Part shown: positions 53,786 to 62,903 of the stretch, piece by piece
Numbering within the stretch: position 1 is the stretch's first letter
Layout of the letters: every line of letters starts with the position of its first letter
From: Septoria linicola
Taxonomy: Eukaryota > Ascomycota > Dothideomycetes > Mycosphaerellales > Mycosphaerellaceae
Length of the DNA stretch: 64,000 bases
Reading direction: 5' to 3'
NCBI GenBank assembly: GCA_024114885.1
Contig: CP099419.1
Coordinates: forward strand, 3,658,001-3,722,000
Program-made: the position numbers and the translations under genes
Notes under the pieces: generated by a model
Told to the model about the DNA's origin: nothing
The model's input: only the letters and a program-made list of their open reading frames with translations
Database searches by the model: none

Positions 53786-54099
53786 CATGCATGAGGCCGG
53801 GCCTTAGCTCCGTCCAGCTACCACCCATCTCACAACAACAATAACACGTTAATTCCATCCACATCGCTTGAGACGTTTCCAGCTCGCTTGCGTACCTCAC
53901 CATCACCATCGATTGACCACATCTTTCGCTGTGTCACTGTTGCGCCTGCTGAAGGGACACGCGCGCACAAAGCGGTTGCTGGACTGCCTCCAGTTCACTT
54001 CCCTCGCTCACTTGTGGACGGACAGCCAGATCACCACCATTGAAATGCACATTCGCCGCTGTTCGCCCTCGCACGACACAGGACAGACACTCCGCCATC
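53786..54099. promoter_or_regulatory. Promoter and leader of DCP2
   Basis: About 314 bp between the right end of the element and the DCP2 ATG, with ordinary CpA/TpG content, so RIP did not spread into it. The first seven bases repeat the sequence flanking the left end. Confidence 0.4.
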
Positions 54100-57000
54100 A
54101 TGGCAGAAGCGGCGGACCAGACCATCTCGCACATGACGTTAGTTGACTGGCTCGATGACTTGACTGTGCGCTTTCTCCTCAATCTGCCTCCCGCAGAGCT
54201 CAGCAGTGTTCCCCGACTCTGCTTCCAGGTTGAAGAGGCGCAATGGTTCTACGAAGACTTCATCCGCCCTGCCAATCCCGCTCTGCCTTCGCTCAATTTG
54301 CGCCAGTTCTGCCTCACTTTGTTCCAGCATTGCCCTCTGCTCAGCGGCTTCAATGCAGCTCAGCACTTGGCAGCATACGAGGAGTTCCTGGCGTACAAAG
54401 TTCGCGTTCCCGTGCGTGGCGCCATCTTGATGGACGAGAGCATGGACAAGGTTCTACTCGTGCGCGGTTGGAAGAAAGGCGCCAGTTGGTCGTTCCCACG
54501 CGGGAAGATCAACAAGGACGAACCCGACCTCGATTGTGCTGTGCGCGAGGTCTACGAAGAAACGGGCTTTGATCTGCAGGCCGCGGGCCTCGTTGACCGT
54601 AACAAAATTGGAGACGGAAAGGTGAAGGCTATCGATGTCACTATGCGTGAGCAGCATATGAAGCTGTTCGTCTTCCGCGGCGTGGCTCTCGATACCTACT
54701 TTGAGCCGAGGACCAGAAAGGAGATTGGCAAGATCCAGTGGTACAATGTGAAGGATCTGCCGGGTTTTAAGAAACAGAAGGGCGTTGCAGGTCATGGTCA
54801 AGGTGAGGCTGAATCTGTCAAATTCTACATGGTTGCGCCATTCTTGGGGCACCTGAAGAAATGGATCGGCCAGCAGAGGCGGAAGGACTCAGCGGAGGCA
54901 ACTCAGGTGCAGCATGATCGAAGCGTCTCGCTTCCGTACAAGGGCGTACAGACAACCATCACCGAAGACGAGGGCGAGGACACGGAGGCGGGCTTTGCCA
55001 CGGACAATGGGCTGCAATCCATTGATCGAAGCGCCGATGAGCTCAAGCGTCTTCTATCTATCGGCGGAGCGGCACCTGTGCCTGATCAACCCGCCCAACC
55101 TGCGCAATCTCCGAATGGTGCGCAAGCGAACAGTCTGCTCGCGATGCTCAGAGGCAACATTGTCGCCCCTTCCGGGAGCACGTTGCCACACACTCCATAT
55201 GGACAAGTCGATCCAGTCTTCCCTGAACAAGCACCACAGACGCCACAGCCACAACATCCGCGCCATGCGTCGGCAGCAGCGTCCTATCACCAAAATGCGC
55301 CTCCTGAATTCCAGTACTCGCCACAAACTATGCAGCAAGGGCTCCAGCAACAGCAGTCTCAGCGGCACTCTGCGACATTCAATACTGTTATTGCCAATAA
55401 CTCAAATCACCAGCAGCCGGGAATATCTCATTTGCCACCATATATCCAGCAACAAATGTTTCAGCAGCAAAGACAGCAGAGCCTGCCTGCAAGCTTCTCA
55501 TCCGGTGGTGCTCCAGGCGCACAATTCCACCAACGACCAGGCAGCTCTGAATCTCGGCAAATTTCTCAGCCCCTAGAGGCTCGAAATGCCCACGCGCACA
55601 ATCTACTTGCCCACTTCCAGTCAACAGCCAATCAGAACCAAAATCCAACGAAGCCTTTTGGCCTTGCGGATATGCCTCAGCAAAGACCAGCTTCAAGACA
55701 TGCATCGACGGCAGTGGCTCGGCCCATAGGAAGCGAGAGAGCTGTACCCGAGGCAAGCAGCTTACCCGCCCCTAAGCTGAATGCGCACTCGATGAAGCTA
55801 CTGGACGCATTTAAGACAGGTCCCAGAACGACCAGGCCTAGCGGCTCGACCCACGCAAAGACTCAGCCCTCCGGAGCCCAGCACCAAACAGCGCTTTTGG
55901 ATCTTTTCAGGAAGCCCTCGACAGCAAATGACCCGCCAGCTTTGGCACGCAGAGAAAGTGTAGCAGCTCCGGGATCTCCAGCGCTTACAGATGCCACTGA
56001 AGTGCCGGAAGGGAGGAAATTGGAGAGGAAGCCTACACTGAATGAAATTACGCGCACACTACCGCCGAAAGAAAAGGCAGAGTTACCAGCACTTCCGGTG
56101 CAGCCTGATACCCGTTCAACAGAGAAGGTGTCGCCAGTCCAAAGAGAGCGACCTACTCAGTTACAGCCACCACGAACGGCGTCGGCTTCACGTGGCGTGA
56201 GCAGCTCGATGCTATCTGCAGTGCCTCATGATGTCGAGACGGACAGACCAAGATCGCGTGGGCAGCTCTTTGACCCGGCCCAGCCTAAAAGGTTTGTGCG
56301 CGCAGCATCTCAATCAAAGCAGTCTGCGATTCAGCCACATGTGGCACCAGTTCCTACAGCGTCGCGAACTGGATCTGACGCTCAGTCGACTAGTAGATCT
56401 TCCAAGTCCCCGCGGCCCGCGACCAAAGCGCCCGCTCAAGCTTCACCGAAGCCGAAGGGCAAGCAGGCTCGCAACGACAACGGGCCACCTCGACAGGTGC
56501 AGCCCGTGCCGCAGTTTAGTATATTGCAGCGACCCGGCTCGTCACGCTCGCCGGCGCCGATGAGTCCCTCTCGTGACGAATCACTGTCATCGAAGCAACA
56601 GCCGCAGGTGCTGAAGCGCGAAGCAATTGTCGAAGATGACGAGCCGCCAGCGGCACAGCGACCAAGTAGCGTGGTTAAGACTCCAGCAAGTGGCGACAAG
56701 AAAGACACGTTACTGGCGCTCTTTGGAAAAGCGCCTCTCTCGCCAGCTGCTCCAGCACCTTCTCCAATGCCAGCTACAGGCGTCGCACCTACCCTCGACG
56801 ACTCACCATCACAGTCAGCAGGTCAGCAAAGGAATCCATTGCTTGATTTGTTCAATGGAAATCGCGCAGAAATCACGATCAAAACGCCTGAGCCGCCGCC
56901 ATCTCCTCAGCTGCTGCCCGAAACAAAGCCTTCCGCTCAGGGCCAGCGGCCGCAAAGCTCACAGCAACATCTCTTGAATCTCTTCACCAAGACAAGCGCA

Positions 57001-57297
57001 AATGTAGGCAGTAGGCTCAACAGTCCAGGAACCCCGGTCTCACCATTCACGCTTGGAACCCCTGCAACCAACACTTCTATGGAGAAGCTGCCCAGCGCTG
57101 CGTACGACTCTAGGGTTAACACGCCGCGTGGGTCAGAGCCAATGAGCAGGCTTGGAAGTATGGCAAGCGTGATGAGTAATGGCGCTGGAGCGAAGAGCGG
57201 TGCGCAGACGCCGACTGAGGCTAAGGATCTCCTTCTAGGTTACCTGAATGGGGTCGTCCAAAAGGAAGGATATCGAGGTGCGAAGAAACCTGCGTAA
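54100..57297 (+). CDS. DCP2: mRNA decapping enzyme Dcp2 with an array of Leu-rich tail motifs
   Basis: Intronless, 1065 residues; the ATG at 54100 (MAEAADQTISHMTLVDWLDD) is preferred because the frame upstream has no ATG. Residues about 15-95 are the Dcp1-binding Box A domain (VRFLLNLPPAELSSVPRLCF, AQWFYEDFIRP). The Nudix domain follows at about 100-230 with the Nudix box GKINKDEPDLDCAVREVYEE and TGFD. Box B is next (KSVKFYMVAPFL-type region). It removes the m7G cap in the cytoplasm. The remaining 780 residues are disordered and carry seven LL-x-x-[LF]-type motifs: LLAML near 345, LLAHF 501, LLDAF 566, LLDLF 598, LLALF 870, LLDLF 913, LLNLF 957. These fit helical leucine-rich motifs that bind Edc3 or Pat1. 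Confidence 0.93.
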   Translation: MAEAADQTISHMTLVDWLDDLTVRFLLNLPPAELSSVPRLCFQVEEAQWFYEDFIRPANPALPSLNLRQFCLTLFQHCPLLSGFNAAQHLAAYEEFLAYKVRVPVRGAILMDESMDKVLLVRGWKKGASWSFPRGKINKDEPDLDCAVREVYEETGFDLQAAGLVDRNKIGDGKVKAIDVTMREQHMKLFVFRGVALDTYFEPRTRKEIGKIQWYNVKDLPGFKKQKGVAGHGQGEAESVKFYMVAPFLGHLKKWIGQQRRKDSAEATQVQHDRSVSLPYKGVQTTITEDEGEDTEAGFATDNGLQSIDRSADELKRLLSIGGAAPVPDQPAQPAQSPNGAQANSLLAMLRGNIVAPSGSTLPHTPYGQVDPVFPEQAPQTPQPQHPRHASAAASYHQNAPPEFQYSPQTMQQGLQQQQSQRHSATFNTVIANNSNHQQPGISHLPPYIQQQMFQQQRQQSLPASFSSGGAPGAQFHQRPGSSESRQISQPLEARNAHAHNLLAHFQSTANQNQNPTKPFGLADMPQQRPASRHASTAVARPIGSERAVPEASSLPAPKLNAHSMKLLDAFKTGPRTTRPSGSTHAKTQPSGAQHQTALLDLFRKPSTANDPPALARRESVAAPGSPALTDATEVPEGRKLERKPTLNEITRTLPPKEKAELPALPVQPDTRSTEKVSPVQRERPTQLQPPRTASASRGVSSSMLSAVPHDVETDRPRSRGQLFDPAQPKRFVRAASQSKQSAIQPHVAPVPTASRTGSDAQSTSRSSKSPRPATKAPAQASPKPKGKQARNDNGPPRQVQPVPQFSILQRPGSSRSPAPMSPSRDESLSSKQQPQVLKREAIVEDDEPPAAQRPSSVVKTPASGDKKDTLLALFGKAPLSPAAPAPSPMPATGVAPTLDDSPSQSAGQQRNPLLDLFNGNRAEITIKTPEPPPSPQLLPETKPSAQGQRPQSSQQHLLNLFTKTSANVGSRLNSPGTPVSPFTLGTPATNTSMEKLPSAAYDSRVNTPRGSEPMSRLGSMASVMSNGAGAKSGAQTPTEAKDLLLGYLNGVVQKEGYRGAKKPA

Positions 57298-57546
57298 TCA
57301 TATGTAGCTGCGCGAACAGCGGTGCAAGCTTGTATATAGTCATAATCGAAACTCTGCAGCTTCACAGCATAGTATGTGATGCTCAATGCCTCTTACGCGT
57401 TCAGCGAGTGTTCTGTCAATGTGATCGTGAGTGGCGACCTCCGATCCGCTGCACTAGCCGCTTTGGGAAGGAAGTGCCACTTCCTATCTCAGCTTGATCT
57501 GACTTCGTTCGAAACCATTCGAACAATTTCCAGTAAGAACAAGACA
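57298..57546. promoter_or_regulatory. DCP2 3' end and oxygenase promoter
   Basis: About 250 bp between same-strand genes. The frame of the next gene is open upstream to 57376, but the sequence looks non-coding. Confidence 0.3.
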
Positions 57547-58661
57547 ATGGACGATGTTTTACAGATCCCAGTCATTGACATCAGTGAGGCGAACCCCAAG
57601 GCGCCTCAGCAACTTCTCGACGCCGCAAGATCATACGGCTTCGTATTCGTGGCCAATAACTTAGCCGGCATCTCTCCAGGTTTGGTAGACGAAGTCTTCC
57701 AGCTATCCAAGGACTTTTTCGCACTCCCCACAGAAGAGAAAGAAGCTGTATCAATCAGCTCAAACAAAGCCGGCAAGAACCACGGATGGCTGAGTCAAGG
57801 CGTTGAAAAACTGGATCCCGCAACGCAGAAACGACCTGATGTGAAAGAGTGAGTTGAAACAAAGTCAGCACATCACATATCACTCATCACACAACATCAA
57901 ATCACAATAAGTACTAACATCCGCCTCCAAAAAACAGAGCCTTCAACCTCGGCCTCCCCACCCCCCACAACTCAACGACCTACTCCCAACCCATTCCCCC
58001 ACTCCTCCAAGCCCACATCTCCACCCTCTCCACCTTCCAATCAGCCTGCCACACCCTCTGCCAGCGGCTTCTCACGCACTTCGCCACCGCCCTCTCCATC
58101 CCTCCAGACTGGTTCACGTCCCGGCACGACATCTCTCTTGGAGGAGGCGACGCAACCGGAAGCATTTTCCGCTTACTCTACTACCCTCAACAAACCTCCC
58201 ACAACGATGAAGTAGATATCCGTGCGGGAGCGCACAGTGATTATGGGAGTATCACGTGTTTGTTCCAAGTACCTGGACAGCCGGGCTTGGAGATCAAGAC
58301 GCCGAGGGGGGAGTGGGCTGCCGTGCCGGTGGATCCTTCTTCAGGGAGTGGTGCCAGTGGGAGTGAAGGAGGGAAAGCGTCGTTGCCGATACTTGTGAAT
58401 GTAGGAGATTTGTTAGAGGATTGGACGGGTGGACTGTTGAAGTCTACAGTGCATCGGGTTGTGTTTCCGAACGAGAAAGCTGGGGACAGGTATTCGATTG
58501 CGTATTTTTGTCATCCGCTTGATGAGGCTTTGTTGGAGCCTGTGCCGAGTGCGTTGGTGGAGGAGCATGCGAGGCGTGAAGGGAGGAGGAATGGGAAAGA
58601 AGGGTTTACGGCACAGGATCATCTGATGGAGAGGCTGGCTGCTACGTATTCTGTCAAGTGA
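57547..58661 (+). CDS. 2-oxoglutarate/Fe(II)-dependent oxygenase (isopenicillin-N-synthase-like)
   Basis: Two exons, 57547-57848 and 57938-58661; the 89-nt intron has donor GTGAGT and acceptor ACAG and splits a Glu codon. The product is 341 residues. The N-terminal DIOX_N part reads IPVIDISEANPKAPQQLLDA with ARSYGFVFVANN and DFFALPTEEK. The double-stranded beta-helix core has the iron ligands H-x-D in GAHSDYGSIT (His200, Asp202) and His273 in STVHRVVFP, and the 2-oxoglutarate-binding Arg in DRYSIAYF. An insertion rich in Ser/Gly lies between the ligands. The family hydroxylates or desaturates small molecules; the substrate is unknown. The ATG at 57547 gives the standard start. Intact. Confidence 0.83.
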
Positions 58662-58911
58662 GTTGTTCTTAAATTTGACATGATCACATGGTCAGATACC
58701 AGACATCGTGCCATTTCGTAGAGTGCAGGGTATCGTGAGATAGTGCGCTCGGTGTGTCAACTATGCTATAGCAGTATGTACACACAGTCTATGCTCGTGA
58801 GAGCTTGATAGATTCATCTACATGAACGCTAAGTCATCATAGTCGTAGATCGTCGACGCCAACAAAAGGCATGAAGTGGAAAGTGAACACGACCGCGGAA
58901 GTCTTCCACGC

Positions 58912-61830
58912 TCAATTGAAACCATTACTCGCGTCGGGGTTCGCGAGGAGATACTCAAGCATGTCGTGGCCGCCCAGCTGCGGTCCGTACATGGTCTGAT
59001 CAACATCAGCACCTGACATGTTCAAGAGCGGGTCGAGCGGTAAAGCCAGCCAGTCGCCACTGAACTGGCCATTCGCGCCATAAGAGTCGTAGCTGCCAGC
59101 AGCGCCGCCAACTGTATTTGGCGAGGACTGATTGAAGCCAGGCGGTGGCATCACTGAATAGTTGTGGTCGTTGCCCATCAAGTCGTGGTAGTCGTTCGAG
59201 ATGCCAGTAATGCCAAAGAGAGGACTATTGCCCATAGCACTAGAAGGTGGCATCATGCTGTTGTTGTAGCCCCATTGCTGGTTGTTCTGCAATGCACCAC
59301 CCACAGAGTGTGGCGATTGCTGAACGTGATTGCGGCTGTCTGACATGGCCATTGCCGGGTCGAGGTTTTGATTGCTGTGACGACGGCTACGACCTGCACG
59401 ACCATCGGCTGCGATGCGGACCAGCCGCGGCTTCAGGTTGGACGATAGTGTATCAAGAAGATCTGCGAAGCGACTAGCCACATGGACATCGTCAACGATG
59501 CAGGTTCTTAACGCTTCGACAGTACGATCCATCAGCTTCAGAGACTCCGTGATGTCGCTTTCGGTGGCACCAAGCGCAAACGACTTGAGCAGCATAATAG
59601 CCACGCTAATGATGCGAAAGTAAGTGCGGACCGGAGCATGTCGTAGGGCACCGTCTGGGTACAGGTCTTCCACAACTACCTTCAGCAGCTTTCGGGCGGC
59701 GTCACCCACATTGAGCATGTATTGCCTATCACCGCCGAGCCATTTCGACAGGGTGGTAGGCGCGATCGCTATATCTGACTTGTTATCGTTGGCCTCGATG
59801 GCGGATCTTGCCATCTCCAATGGTGGGTCAAGAACTTGCGCAGGAGAAGGATGGTCATTAGCACATCGCTCTGCAACCGCTTGGAGTGAGAGTGCGTTTA
59901 GGTAGCACCTGCAGTATTCGTACTCGATCTCTAGAATGGCGCGCATGTGTTTTGGTATTGAACGGGCTCCATCGAATTCGGCCCTCCACTCATTCATTGG
60001 ACCTGCGAATTGGTCAAGCGCTGCCTTGTAGTTTCCGTTGCGAATGAGGTCGCGCGTGAATGTCTTGTTTGCAAAGATCTTGTTGTTTCCTTCGCGCATT
60101 AGCGCAGCCATGCGTAGCCAGAAATGGAAGGTAGTCTCGTGTACACTATCTTGTTGGCCTAGCTGGCGTCGGAACAAGTCACTGTCCTCGGGTTTACTGT
60201 AGTATCCAGGAAGCATTGATGTCAGCCCGAGACGACCGCTTGTCTGCGTGACATAGACAAGGAGAAGGTTCCGGACGTTTCCGCGGCGCTTGTCATACTC
60301 AGAGAGCTGCCCAGCAGACAGAGGTTGACCATTGGGCCCGGTAGCATGGCGCTGCCACTCGCTCGAGTCGAATACGCCAATCTCCATGGCGAGCGACATA
60401 GCCATACCTAGTAACATCCAGCACATACGATCGCTACGCCAACAAGGCTCGAGCCACGCATCCATTCGATGGCCACCAATACCTCGTGGTACTCCATCTT
60501 CTACATTCATTTGTGGCACCCAAGCTTCGTCCGGAATCATGAGATCGTCATCGTCCTCATCTGGTGGGAAGTGCATAGCCCGAGGATGCCACTCAGTCAA
60601 CAGAACCAACGACTCTACAGAGCCGAGCGTTCTCAGACCTCTACGGGTCAGTGGGTTCACATCAGCTCCGGGTTCAGCGCCTGGTCCGCCAGCGCCGCAG
60701 AAGCCACCTCCAAACTGCTCTTGGCCCCACACGACACGGTCGATCATTCCCGAGAGGTACTGCCAAAGCTTGTGATGAATAGCATTGGGCCGACTGAGGG
60801 AGCCAGGCCCATCGAGCTTCATGTGCCGCGATGCGATTAGCAACAATGTGACAGCAAGCATCGGTTCTTCTTCCAGTAACGACTTGTGCGTACTCGGATG
60901 CTGAAAGTCCGGCAAAGCGACAGGCGTGAGAGGTGATAAGTGCTTGTAGAAGTACAGAATGTAGTCAATGCCTTCTTTGGCAGTGAACCACCCAGCACGC
61001 ACGAACCGGAATCTGGACCATGCCTTCATAGCTAGCGCCAGCACTTCTCGGTCGTGGGAAGACGTATTGGTAATGCCGTTTCTGGACGTGGGTAGTTGGT
61101 CTGTGAGAGTCTTCCACGTCCCATCTTTGCTGGTCACTACACCGAGTGGCCCGTTGTTGTAGCTTGTGTAGCTCTCTGTCCTGGTAAGCCCGTCGGGACT
61201 ACCCACAGGCGGAAGATTGCCTGATGTGACGCCGGGTGCAAATGTAGGACGCACACCACTACTCGTGGTGCTATCACTCCTGCCGTGCACTGCCGCTTGG
61301 TATAGCACCTTCAGCGCATCATGTCCACCGTGTACTTCAGCTTGCTGCAAAATGCGAGCAGTATGTTGTGCTGCCTTGACGTCCTCCTCTCCATATTCGA
61401 TATGCTTAGGCGCTGCGGGCCTGCGAAGAGGCGCAGTGCGTCCAATGGACCCGCCTGGAGTTCGAGGTGGCTCTTCGTACTCGTCGCCATTGTCGTCGTT
61501 GTGTGTATCAGCTGGCACTGAGGTTCGTGCCCGCTTGCGGTTCTGGCGAATCTCGTATGTGGTCTCGTCACCTGCATCTGAGCCACTGGCCTCATTTTGG
61601 CCCTTCTTCTTGCGACGAGTGGCCGAAAAGTAGCAGTCCTTAGCTTCGCGACGACATCTGGTGCACGGTGGGTCGTGAGGGTTGTCCACTGATCCTAGGT
61701 CGCAACGAACCTTGCGCTGTCGACATGGTATGCACGCTTGGTACGTGCGTTGGTGGCTAGTCTGCTGCTGTCCATTCTGTCTGGGGGGAGAGGCCGACGC
61801 ATGAAGCGCGGCGTCTGTGAAGTTCGACAT
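58912..61830 (-). CDS. Large Zn2Cys6 transcription factor
   Basis: Intronless, 972 residues from the ATG at 61830 (MSNFTDAALHASASPPRQNG); an upstream in-frame ATG at 61899 is less likely. Cys33, 36, 43, 56, 59 and 66 form CX2CX6CX12CX2CX6C, a zinc cluster with the long middle loop VDNPHDPP, followed by basic RRKKKG. The middle homology region runs from about residue 280 (FKHLSPLTP, LLIASRHMKLDGPG, LLGMAMSLAMEIGVFDSSEW, RNLLLVYVTQTSGRLGL). The C-terminus is Asn/Gly/Met/Pro-rich, like an activation domain. This loop style occurs in amino-acid and nitrogen-catabolism regulators such as Aro80/ArcA, but I cannot place it more closely. Its promoter lies in the 2-kb space to the right. Confidence 0.82.
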   Translation of the reverse strand: MSNFTDAALHASASPPRQNGQQQTSHQRTYQACIPCRQRKVRCDLGSVDNPHDPPCTRCRREAKDCYFSATRRKKKGQNEASGSDAGDETTYEIRQNRKRARTSVPADTHNDDNGDEYEEPPRTPGGSIGRTAPLRRPAAPKHIEYGEEDVKAAQHTARILQQAEVHGGHDALKVLYQAAVHGRSDSTTSSGVRPTFAPGVTSGNLPPVGSPDGLTRTESYTSYNNGPLGVVTSKDGTWKTLTDQLPTSRNGITNTSSHDREVLALAMKAWSRFRFVRAGWFTAKEGIDYILYFYKHLSPLTPVALPDFQHPSTHKSLLEEEPMLAVTLLLIASRHMKLDGPGSLSRPNAIHHKLWQYLSGMIDRVVWGQEQFGGGFCGAGGPGAEPGADVNPLTRRGLRTLGSVESLVLLTEWHPRAMHFPPDEDDDDLMIPDEAWVPQMNVEDGVPRGIGGHRMDAWLEPCWRSDRMCWMLLGMAMSLAMEIGVFDSSEWQRHATGPNGQPLSAGQLSEYDKRRGNVRNLLLVYVTQTSGRLGLTSMLPGYYSKPEDSDLFRRQLGQQDSVHETTFHFWLRMAALMREGNNKIFANKTFTRDLIRNGNYKAALDQFAGPMNEWRAEFDGARSIPKHMRAILEIEYEYCRCYLNALSLQAVAERCANDHPSPAQVLDPPLEMARSAIEANDNKSDIAIAPTTLSKWLGGDRQYMLNVGDAARKLLKVVVEDLYPDGALRHAPVRTYFRIISVAIMLLKSFALGATESDITESLKLMDRTVEALRTCIVDDVHVASRFADLLDTLSSNLKPRLVRIAADGRAGRSRRHSNQNLDPAMAMSDSRNHVQQSPHSVGGALQNNQQWGYNNSMMPPSSAMGNSPLFGITGISNDYHDLMGNDHNYSVMPPPGFNQSSPNTVGGAAGSYDSYGANGQFSGDWLALPLDPLLNMSGADVDQTMYGPQLGGHDMLEYLLANPDASNGFN

Positions 61831-62082
61831 GTTTGGGAGACTTTTAGTGAAGACCGTGGGTAACCGAGTCTCAATGTAGGCAGACAGGTAGGCGGGCACT
61901 CGGCTAGATATGCAGGGCTATCGTAATCCGCGCCCTCGTGTGGGCTCCCGTCTCCAGTGGCTCGTGCAGCGATTAGTAGTGCAGATACGCGAATTAGGTG
62001 TTGTGATTGGGCAGCAGATCAAGGATTCTCTTGGATGATGCGTGGTATTTGACGCACATCTTAGCGGTCCATTGGCACTGGC

Positions 62083-62118
62083 AGTTGTGTGTGAGTCTGA
62101 AGTTGTGTGTGAGTCTGA
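62083..62118. repeat. Tandem repeat, 18-bp unit
   Basis: AGTTGTGTGTGAGTCTGA is present twice head to tail at 62083-62100 and 62101-62118, and the first bases of a third unit (AGTTG) follow. Two identical copies suggest recent slippage. Confidence 0.75.
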
Positions 62119-62282
62119 AGTTGCTGGTCGTTGTTATTGTTGTTGTCGTCGAGGAAGAAGAAGTGCATTGACGAGAGCTCGGATATGGGTGCGACGACAC
62201 GCCGAGTCAACACGTGCGGGGTGCGCTAAGCCACTTAAACCAAGTGAGGAAAGGTAGGAAAGTGAATAACAACTTTCATGTG

Positions 62283-62903
62283 ATGTGGTCAATGGCTGGC
62301 TTCTATAGACGCACAGATGGCACGTTATCGACATTGGCCAGCAGCTTTCGCACTGTGGTTAGGCAATCAGCTTTGTATCACATTCCTATGCTTCCGGCCT
62401 CTTTTGGTCAAGGCAATCCACAACTGATCCAAAGACTGTCACACTTATCGTTGCAGATCGGACGAGCGTGTCCTGCCTACTCGCATGAACGCGTTTGCAC
62501 GCTGCATTCCTACGCAGATGTCAAATCGAGAACGCGTATCACGCAGCTGATGCGTAGCACAGACATTGCTATCATGCGTGTTGTCGTCTCTAGCTTATCT
62601 CGTCTAGAACATGCATATGCAATGCCCTGGATCTGCACAGGCTCGCCAGTGTCCGTGGAAAGTGCAGCCTGCGTGCTGCCTTGGTGCGAAGAGTTGCAGC
62701 ACAGCACGACTGCAGTCGGCTGGCCATTGTGTACCAACGCTTGCTGCGATAAATTTGATGGCTGCTACATAGTACAGCAAGAGTCGCACCACGCGATCTT
62801 CAAGACACGACAGGGTATCGTGGGTATGCTGGCAATGGCATCTCCGACTGTCACGTCATCGTCTCGCTTCGAGAAAGTCCGATCCGCCAACGAGAGTGCA
62901 TAA
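62283..62903 (+). CDS. Orphan reading frame, doubtful
   Basis: The plus frame starts at the ATG 62283 (MWSMAGFYRRTDGTLSTL) and runs 206 codons to a stop at 62901-62903. It shows no domain, signal peptide or membrane segment that I recognise. It is Ser/Arg/Cys-rich with the irregular composition of chance frames. It is listed because of its length in an otherwise empty region. Chance is as likely as a lineage-specific gene. Confidence 0.2.
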   Translation: MWSMAGFYRRTDGTLSTLASSFRTVVRQSALYHIPMLPASFGQGNPQLIQRLSHLSLQIGRACPAYSHERVCTLHSYADVKSRTRITQLMRSTDIAIMRVVVSSLSRLEHAYAMPWICTGSPVSVESAACVLPWCEELQHSTTAVGWPLCTNACCDKFDGCYIVQQESHHAIFKTRQGIVGMLAMASPTVTSSSRFEKVRSANESA

